Assembly: GCF_963678635.1 (NCBI RefSeq)
Contig: NC_087062.1
Location: 100,859,209-100,923,208, forward strand
Origin: Symsagittifera roscoffensis
Taxonomy: Eukaryota; Xenacoelomorpha; Acoela; Convolutidae
Reading direction: 5' to 3'
Length of the DNA stretch: 64,000 nt
Shown: piece after piece, positions 56,860-64,000 of the stretch
Position numbering within the stretch: the first letter of the stretch is position 1
Layout: every line of letters begins with the position of its first letter
Translations under genes and position numbers: made by a program
Notes under the pieces: generated by a model
The model's input: the letters and a program-made list of their open reading frames with translations, nothing else
Databases searched by the model: none
What the model was told of the DNA's origin: nothing

Positions 56860-58400
56860 GGGCGAAATATTTCAGTGGATCCAAAATTTTAATTGAAGCA
56901 TGCCAAGTGGTGTCATTCATAATCTAAGAAGCTAAGTTTAGCTTTACAGTTTTCCAAGAAAAACAATGGAAAACGGTTGCTCTGGTTAGTATATTTTTGC
57001 TCAAAATAATTATGGTTTTTCCCCAACTTTACCTGCAAAAAGTTGTTCAACAGTATTCGAAACTTGGCGATTTGTTGAGTTGAGCTTGACTTATTTTCTT
57101 CAGCGACTAGATTCCTCGTTAAAGGTTTCAAATCTGCCAGCTTTGCAATTCTACGAGTTTTAAAAGAACGCTACAATCAAATTTACATGTAGCAGAGGCA
57201 GTGCATTAGTCTAGATCAAATTTCATTGTTCCCATTTCCGTTGAAAGTACGGAATGTTATCGCTCGGTGTGTATTTTATAATTTAGACAAATATGTTCTT
57301 TTTAACTAGCCATTTTTAAGGAATTTTTTAAATCATCCAAAACGTATTGTTGTTCTGAGCTCAAATTCACGGAGACATTTAACCTGTGAACAATTTTTGT
57401 ACAATTATGAGGATCTAAAGGTTGCCAAATCGCCCAATTCGGGACAACTAGTGCGCGATGTTTTTCGTGCTGCTAATGCGTAAGCGGAGATTTAATCCGA
57501 GTAATAAATCGTCCAAAACTTATGCTCCGACTTTCGATACGAAAGTAACGGAATACTTGTGCTCGGGGTGGGTTTTTTCTTCAGACAAATTTCGACTTTT
57601 TAACTAGCCTTTTTTTAAAATATCATTCAAAAACTATTGTTGCTCTGAACTTAAATTTGAAAAAAATACTTCACCTGTGATCATTTTTTGTTAAGTTATG
57701 GGCGTTTAAGGATTGCCATTTTGACCAATTTGAGATAATTAACGCGCGATATATTTCGCGCTATTAACCCGTCTTAGAATTTAATCCGTCTTAGAAATCG
57801 TTCCAAATTGGTGGAAAGAAGCTCATTTGCCATAATTTATTTGTTGCTAGGAGCGAAGTCTATTGAGTGGTACTTTATATGGCGTGTGGGGGGTGATTTT
57901 CATTTAAAAAATTTCAAATTTTAGAAAAAAAAAATTTCATTTTTTTTTCATTAAATTTTTTTATGTTATTACTGCTCCATAAACCTTAAAAGGCAGTCGG
58001 AACAATCAGGGCTTCGCCCTGATACGAGCAGTTTTGTTTGAAATATATGACTTTTTACTTATCATAGCGTTTGTGGGTAATGTTTAAATGGCAGTTGGAA
58101 CACTCAAAGCTTCGCTCTGATACAAGAAGTCTCGTACTGGCTACTTTTTTTGAGAAATTGACGGAATTTTTGTGCTCAAATTTTGGCTCCAGAAACTGCT
58201 GATAGTTTTTTTGTTTCCCTTGGCTCATTTTTTGTATAGGTTGAAATTTTTTAAGCAGCGACTTGCTCAAAATAATGTTCTTTATTCTACTAGAGCTCTG
58301 TCTTCGAGTAGATACCATCGACTAGAGAGCGTACCCACGTAAACAGTCAAACGACTGGTGCTGAATGATACAGATTTTGTTCCGACTACTTACGATGTGA
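56860..58400. repeat. Spacer with a ~298-bp tandem duplication
   Basis: About 57,237-57,535 and 57,536-57,835 are diverged tandem copies at an offset near 298 bp. Shared blocks include GAAAGTA-CGGAAT, TTTTTAACTAGCC and GCGCGAT...TTTCG. Two short related blocks follow at about 57,990-58,030 and 58,090-58,125 (GGCAGT-GGAACA and GCTTCGCYCTGATAC), the first with a CAGGGC-TTC-GCCCTG hairpin. A minus-strand frame of 87 codons at 58,055-58,318 is basic, has no motif, and is not called. No other gene is seen. Confidence 0.6.
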
Positions 58401-58599
58401 AGTAAAATTAATTACGGCGCGGGTGTGTACCCAAATTTCAATTATTTCGAAGAACACTTGAAGTCGATAAAAAAAACTCCCGAAAAAAGCCATTTCAGCG
58501 CTGATTTAATTTACGTTTTTTTTTCTTCGAACTTAACTTCAAATTTGAAATGTAGCTTAGTATTCTCTAGCAATGCAGAATTTAAAAGCAACGAATTAA

Positions 58600-59130
58600 C
58601 CATTGTCAGCGGAATCCACAAACATGTCTTAAATATTGGTTACCTAATTCGGTGGATGTCATCTTTCAGTATTTTGGAAACACAACACCGAAAAATTTCA
58701 ATAATTGAAGTCATTGAGTTGAGATTGTATGGAACACACCGCATATCGACAAATTAGGTCAGTATTTCGGATTGCAACAATCCCAAATTTTGATTTTGGA
58801 AGCATAATGCCGAATAAATGCAGTAATTGTAATCATTGGGTTGAGAGTGTATGGAAACACAACACATAGCATATCGCCAAATTAGGTCCGTATTTGAGAT
58901 TCCATCGATCCCAAATACTGGTCAGTATTTGGGATTGATGGAATCCCAAAAACTGGAATAATGTGGAAAGAATATTGAATATATCCATTATTTGGATTCA
59001 TTAGGTTGAGAGGGATTAGAAACCCAACGCATAGCAAACCGTCGAATTAGTTCAGTATTTGGGATTTCATCGATCCCAAGTACTGCTAAGTAATTGGGAT
59101 TCCATTAATCCCAAACACTGATTAATCCCA
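58600..59130. repeat. Diverged tandem repeat with CAGTATTTGGGAT palindromes
   Basis: Three to four diverged copies of a unit of about 100-160 bp share TCAGTATTT-GG, a run like ATTGGGTTGAGAGTGTATGG and CATAGCATATCGCCAAATTAG. Between copies lie near-palindromes; the best, at 58,897-58,946, has 23-bp arms with one mismatch around a 2-nt centre. It is non-coding and looks like a decayed repeat family. Confidence 0.6.
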
Positions 59131-59224
59131 GTAAAGTTCTTTTATAAAAAATTCAATTCTAGTAAAATCAAATCATGTATTTGAAAGATATCATTTTAAA
59201 GGCTATCACACATATAAATATGTG

Positions 59225-59520
59225 TAAATAGAATCCACAAACAAAATGCGGACTCCACTTACAACTTGCGGATTCCAATTACATTTTGCGGATTCTACTT
59301 ACACATGTCTCGTTATTTGTTTGTGGATTCCACAAACTGTTCTGGATTCCGCAAACACAGTTGCGCAATTCGCAACTTCGCCTATTTTTCGAGCGATTTT
59401 GAGCGGTACAATGGTTTACGAATTTGTTTGTGGAATCCAAAACAGCATAGAAGACCAAAGAAAAGTAGCAATGCTGCGGATTACGCGACAAATTTGATTT
59501 TGGCCTGTTGCGGATTGCGC
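59225..59520. repeat. TGCGGATTCC short tandem repeats
   Basis: Three 20-bp units (TGCGGATTCCAATTACATTT and variants) run from 59,247 to 59,306. They are followed by looser copies of GGATTCC and a palindrome, GTTTGTGGATTCCACAAAC, at 59,318-59,336. Frames of 80-85 codons on the + strand are open only because the units lack stops. 59,520-60,300 holds A+T-rich sequence with nothing I can name. Confidence 0.55.
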
Positions 59521-60302
59521 TGAAATTTTTTCGCCTACGATTAATTTTTGCGCCATTTAAGGGGGTTAATTGTCTTTCGAAAAATTTAGTCTAATTTTTG
59601 ACCAGTAAGAATGCTCAAAACATCAAATCAGAAATAGAACGCACTTGTACTGATTTATTGTTTTCTTTATCAAGGATATCCAAAACTATGCCTCCTTCTC
59701 AGATATGAAATATCATGAGATTGCATGTGTAGGAAAATGAATATATAGAAAGAAGGTGACTAGCTAAACAAATTGTTTCATGTTGCGGTTGTGGGAATAG
59801 ATGCCAGCAAAAAAATATTATCAACAATAGCTTAAATCAAAACGCAGCCGGTTTTTTTGTTATACCGTCCCTTCTAAATGACAAATTAAAAAAAAAACTT
59901 CATAACTCAATTGTCATAAATCAAAAAGGCAAGCAGCAGCTGAAAAAGTTGAGCCTCAACTTTTTTCATCTTTTCCCTATTTTTTTTTGCTGTTTTCTTC
60001 CATAAAAATTTTATATATTTGAGGCCAGATACGTTTTATTTGTCTTTTTATTCAAAATTTTAATCACATTTTATATTTTTTTCATCATTTTTGTGGCGAA
60101 GGGTTATATACGAAAAGCAACCAAAATTGTGATTTTTGCTAGAAGTTTTGATTATAACTTCAAAACTCAATTTTTGAAGTTTTGCTGGTTCTTCAATCCC
60201 TCTGTGTTATTTTGAATTTGTAAATATCTATCTTCAGTGCTGATAACTTTATCCGGCATGAACCGACAAAACCTAGATATAAATATTTATATACATGTTT
60301 TA

Positions 60303-60502
60303 TGTTAACGTATGTTATAACCATACATATGGCCGGTCAACCGACCTTAAGAGATCTTCTCTCAAACGGTGACCGAACGATCGGTCAGACCAAGAATTAA
60401 CATTGGTTCCAGTTAGTTTTTTTATCTCGCTTCGCACTAAAATCTCAGTTTGCCGATCCATTCGGATTCCAGGATTAGAAGATCATACATTGAGGTATGA
60501 TA
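60303..60502 (+). repeat. 5' LTR of element 2 (approximate)
   Basis: The right edge is fixed by the primer site at 60,503. The left edge is uncertain, with TG at 60,303 (TGTTAACG) or 60,313 (TGTTATAACC), giving about 190-200 bp. It ends TATGATA rather than the usual CA. It contains a palindrome, GACCGA-ACGA-TCGGTC, at about 60,372-60,387. The partner LTR lies outside the window. Confidence 0.5.
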
Positions 60503-61440
60503 TGGCGCAGCCATCAGGATACTCAAAAATAAACTCAACTTAAACCCGTTCTGGGAGAAGGCATCTGTTGAACCACCTCTAGAATGGTCCAAGTGGGCAG
60601 CAATAATGGAAATGGCGATATTTGAGAAAGACGGGATAGAACTACGAAATCTATTGAGAGCCCGACCAGCATTGGTCGAGCCTCCAGAACCAGTGTACAA
60701 GGTTGAAATCACAGGAGAAACTGAGGCACAAAAGAAGAATAGAGAAGTCAGAAACCAAGAGAAAAGAGTTGGTTGGGAGAACCACGTAATAAAAGCATGA
60801 GAGAAAGGAGTACTTCGTAATTCCTTCAGATGGGACAAAGCCTACGCAAAATTACGCAGTTACATATTCTTATGCTTAGGAGCAGAAGGACAAAGACAAA
60901 TACAACAAAAAAGACCCAATTTGGAACTACACACTGTCTCCACACAAGAACTAATGACAACCCTCGAGGATATTTTTGTAACAACTAGAATAATCGCCTT
61001 CGAAAGGTACAATTTCTTCTGTCGAAAACAAAAGAAAACAGAGAGTTTAGAACAATTTCATGCAGACCCCATGGAACCAGCATCACGCGCGGATTGCGGG
61101 GATTGTGAGGATGAATGGGTTTGAGACAGGTTCACCGCACACATGAATCATGATAAAATAGCTGAAGAATTGTTAGCACAAACCAGGACCCCACAAGACG
61201 CATATGATTATGCTATACGTAGAGAAAAAGGAATCGAACATAGTCGTACTATGAAAACGAATCCGTTGGGAGGACAACAAGTTACGCCCAAACAAGAACC
61301 GGTTAACAACATAAACACGCGGGTGCGCGCGTATTACTGCAACAATCAAAACGCACAAAGAGGACGAGGATCCCGAGGACGACCGTTCACACGGGGTCAC
61401 AAAACAACAGAGGACAACAGAGAAATGCCAATACAGGTAG
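60502..61440 (+). pseudogene. gag: Gag of element 2, broken
   Basis: The ATG at 60,502 again spans the LTR edge and primer site (TGGCGCAG from 60,503), giving MAQ. The reading shifts frame within 50 bp, then continues with LEWSKWAAIMEMAIFEKDG and a charged linker (60,606-60,800). After a TGA it continues as FERYNFFCRKQKKTESLEQF (60,921-61,124) and finally as the capsid C-terminal part and a basic Gln/Asn/Arg-rich tail (61,143 onward). The order matches Gag of element 1. Several stops and frameshifts make it non-functional. Confidence 0.7.
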
Positions 61441-61450
61441 TCAAAAACAG

Positions 61451-61558
61451 TGTTACAAATGCGGAAATTAATATAATCAAAATCATTTATAGTCCTGCCC
61501 CGCTAAAAATAAAACTTGTGCTAAATGCGCTAAACGGGGCCGCTTTGCTAAAGTTTGC
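61451..61558 (+). pseudogene. Zinc-knuckle region of element 2
   Basis: In a frame different from the preceding gag piece, CYKCGN (61,451) is followed by a TAA. CAKCAKRGRFAKVC (61,517-61,558) then has the C-x2-C-x4-x-x4-C spacing of a knuckle, but with Arg where the zinc-binding His belongs. Both changes would abolish zinc binding. Confidence 0.6.
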
Positions 61559-61804
61559 TGTTCCACACAAGTTAACTATCTGGAAGATACAGATAAACAG
61601 GAGGAACTAGAGACGGAAAATCTCGGAACAGGAAACGATCCAGTGGCATTTGCCGAATTTTCTTCCAGCAACGGTTGGGGGGATTATCAGATAGATAATT
61701 TTTCGGTAATGGCAATCGCAGAATCATTCGAGATCAAAACCACAAGAACACTAGCAGAGAACGACTTAAACGGACATATTGTCAAATTGAAGACGAGTTC
61801 AGAA

Positions 61805-62110
61805 TAATTGTTTGCTATCGCTGATTCGGGAAGCCTAATGTCTTTTCTCAACCAAAGAAAAGCACGGCGTCTCCAACACAATAACAAAGAGGCAACGTTT
61901 AAAATTGTCCCAACAGATGACACCGTACGGAACTTAGCATGCTATAACGGTGACACGATCGTTCCAAAGGGAAGATTGATTATTGCTAACGAGTCAGGAG
62001 GCTGGCAGGTGCAATCAGCTCCATTCATCGTAGTAGATGACAAAAAAGCGATCATTATAGGAAAAAACTTGTTACCACAAATCGTTATTAAACGGATACA
62101 AGAACAATAA
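61805..62110 (+). pseudogene. Aspartic protease of element 2
   Basis: After a TAA at 61,805-61,807 the frame is open to 62,110. It contains AIADSGSLMSFLN, the active-site loop (D-S-G) of retroelement protease, and closes with PFIVVDDKKAIIIGKNLLPQ, which matches the I-I/L-G-x-D/N-x-L end of this domain. About 100 codons, the usual length. Its upstream link to gag is lost. Confidence 0.7.
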
Positions 62111-62217
62111 AAACAAAACGTACATGCCATACGAGACCAGGAACAGTCTGATCCGGCAATTAAACTATTGTTCAAAGAAAATTTTGCACAACAGTGAGTA
62201 CGTATTGGAAAATCCAA

Positions 62218-63240
62218 GAATTATATAATGAAGACACAATTTATTAGAGAATTCGTTCCGATACAACAAAAAGGTCGCCGCATCCCAATACATTTACAAG
62301 AAGTTGCGGAGGAATAACTAAACAAACTGATTGATCAGAAACATATTATCAAATTAGATAAGTGTTTGGATAGACAATTCATCAGTCCAATTGTCATCAC
62401 TGTGAAAAAAGATCAAACAGTTAAACTTGCATTGGATTTAAAGAAAGTCAACAATTTTAATACATAAAAACAAATATAAAATGCCCAATATTGATCTATT
62501 ACTGGATAACATAGCCCATATAGTAAAGTCAGACATAAAAAACAGATATTGTTTTCAAAACTCGACCTTAGATATGCATACTCTCAAATCCCGCTGGATC
62601 AGAAAACACGCGAACCAGCGGACAGTGCAATTTCAGCTTAATCGGTGGCAATGCAACTGGAACATATCAATTCCAAACCGGATTCTACGGTCTTACAGAC
62701 ATGCCAGCCGAATTCGAAAAAGCCGTTGATTTAACGTTGACGAATTGCCCAAACACATATGCATACTTAGATGACATACTGATTGTTACGAAAGGCTTTA
62801 CCGAACTACATCAACAGAAGCTAAAAGAAGAAAATCTTGCAATTTCACTTGAGAAATGTAAGTTCGCTTGTAAACAGATTGAGTGGTTAGGGTTCAACAT
62901 TAATAGCGAAGGAAGAACACCGCTCACTAAGAAAACCGAAGCAATAGAAAAATTATCACTACCAAAACCATTTATGCAACTAAACAGCTTTATGGGGTCA
63001 ATACACCACCTCACACGTTATATACCAAATTTAGCACAAGTAGCTGCTGCACTTCGTCCCTTGCTAAAAAACATAGAAAAGAAAAAACCACTCGAGCGGT
63101 CCTCGGAACATAACAACGCTTTAAAAAACTTACCAAAACTTGTAGCTGCAATCACTCAAAATGAACATTTTGACCAGCATTTAAAAACCCGCATAGTTTG
63201 TGATGCATCTAACACAAGTTTAGGGACAGCTTTAGAATAA
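62218..63240 (+). pseudogene. Reverse transcriptase of element 2
   Basis: The fingers begin near 62,230 (FVPIQQKGRRIPIHLQEV), interrupted by a TAA. They continue to KKDQTVKLALDLKKVN (about 62,406-62,455) and a further stop. The palm start is scrambled by indels between 62,520 and 62,700. The frame 62,701-63,240 has YLDDILIVTKGF (about 62,764), the catalytic box, then CKFACKQIEWLGFNIN and LNSFMGSIHHLTRYIPNL of the thumb/connection, and IVCDASNTSLG, the first RNase H strand, before a stop at 63,240. Confidence 0.75.
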
Positions 63241-63540
63241 AATTCACCACAGAATTGGATAGCCCTACCATACGCATCACGTTTCTTGAAAAATTCGGTA
63301 AACTAACTCGAATTATAAGGAGTAGTTTCGGCAATCGAACATGTCAAATATTACTTGTACAGAAAACATTTCACCGTCATTACAGACCACCAAGCGAAAG
63401 ATCAAAAACGAGTCAGAGTAGGTAACACGGTGGATTGATAGATTATTACCATTCCACTTTGATATCAAACTTCTTGCGGGAAATAAAATGGGATTAATAG
63501 ACTATAACTCACAAAATCTAGTTGGATTAGCAATACCCCC
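63190..63540 (+). pseudogene. RNase H domain of element 2
   Basis: It begins with VCDASNTSLGTALE at the end of the RT frame, passes a TAA, then reads LPYASRFLK. Two further stops lie around the Glu-containing strand (LEL, then GVVSAIEHVKYYLY). FTVITDHQA supplies the Asp motif, and LAGNKMGLIDY matches the final Asp block. The order fits Ty3/gypsy RNase H, but it is too broken to work. 63,541-64,000 has short Lys/Arg-rich frames leading towards integrase. Confidence 0.65.
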
Positions 63541-64000
63541 CAGCCAGTATGATGAAGAGTTTGTTGTAGCATCAATTAAGGCATTCATAAACAACCTCGA
63601 ATTGATTGACAACGTCATTCTACTAATCTAGCCAATCAAAACAAAGCATCGCATGAACTGATCAAAAAACGCGCGAAAAACAAACACTTCCAAAAAAGCA
63701 AGCTAACGCTGAAAGTACATCTCCAATTCAGGATGCACGTGAGCTTATACAAAAAGCGGAGGAAACCAGGAAGAAATCAAACTTTCCCAAGATCGTTTTT
63801 AGTGATAATACGGTTACAAGACGGAACAACCAGACGGCGCAAAAGAAAACCGAGACAAAAAAATCACCGACTGAAAAGGCTCAAAGATCTGCCAGACCGA
63901 GACCGGAGTAATTTCTACAGCCACACAAACAAAACTGTCCGGGGAACAAAAATCAGACAATGAAGTCTGGGTGAGCCGCATGGACCCAACAAAGACTATA

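Larger units (their letters stand above)
60303..64000 (+). mobile_element. Ty3/gypsy-like LTR retrotransposon, decayed (element 2, partial)
   Basis: A second element, same family type as element 1 but in the opposite orientation: 5' LTR, primer site, gag, zinc knuckle, protease, RT with a YLDD box, RNase H, then the start of the connection to integrase. It runs off the right edge, so the 3' half and 3' LTR are not visible. Every gene has stops or frameshifts. Sequence-level differences from element 1 are large, so it is a distinct, older family member. Confidence 0.85.

Noticed and set aside
58055-58318. 87-codon minus-strand frame
   Set aside because: Basic low-complexity protein overlapping a short repeated block; no family signal.
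59246-59523. Two overlapping + frames of 83-85 codons
   Set aside because: They translate the TGCGGATTCC repeats in two frames at once, so the openness comes from the repeat.

Overview
This is a window of an A+T-rich animal genome, probably an invertebrate. The case for an animal rests on a Polinton/Maverick element with capsid, protease, ATPase, integrase and PolB genes, two Ty3/gypsy-type LTR retroelements with a tRNA-Ser-like primer site, large satellite arrays, and a probable spliced membrane-protein exon with its own poly(A) signal. Nothing seen places it in a phylum. There are no operons, Shine-Dalgarno sites or CRISPR arrays.

Layout. 1-7,520 and 10,944-31,564 form a purine-rich minisatellite of about 84-bp monomers, with dimeric and higher-order organisation and nested recent duplications. 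The many long open frames inside it, on both strands, are composition artefacts. 7,521-10,943 is a non-repetitive island holding decayed coding sequence, including the palm region of a Polinton-type DNA polymerase B. 31,565-40,453 is the rest of a Polinton gene set, all on the + strand: unknown gene, DxEGF-type unknown gene, packaging ATPase, unknown 209-aa gene, integrase, minor capsid, basic core-like protein, major capsid, adenain-like protease. Most are broken by stops or frameshifts; the protease and the 209-aa gene are intact. 40,454-41,740 is A+T-rich spacer with partial copies of the protease 3' end, a tRNA-like SINE candidate and a GGATC-rich cluster.

41,732-42,586 is probably the last coding exon of a single-pass membrane protein. 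Its poly(A) signal at 42,838 is followed after about 20 bp by a 5.8-kb array of an extremely uniform 25-bp satellite (about 42,865-48,669). 50,267-56,859 is a complete but decayed Ty3/gypsy-like element on the minus strand with two 224-bp LTRs. 56,860-60,300 is spacer built from diverged tandem and inverted repeats. A second, related LTR element on the + strand starts near 60,303 and runs off the window end.

How the parts fit. The Polinton genes would have formed a virion-assembly module (capsid, penton-like protein, core protein, maturation protease, packaging ATPase) plus integration and protein-primed replication functions. The polymerase lies about 21 kb from the other genes, across the minisatellite but in the same orientation. 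Either one element was split by minisatellite growth, or two remnants sit in the same array. Both LTR elements share an odd design: the Gag start codon lies across the LTR/primer-binding-site junction, so the primer site encodes the first Gag residues.
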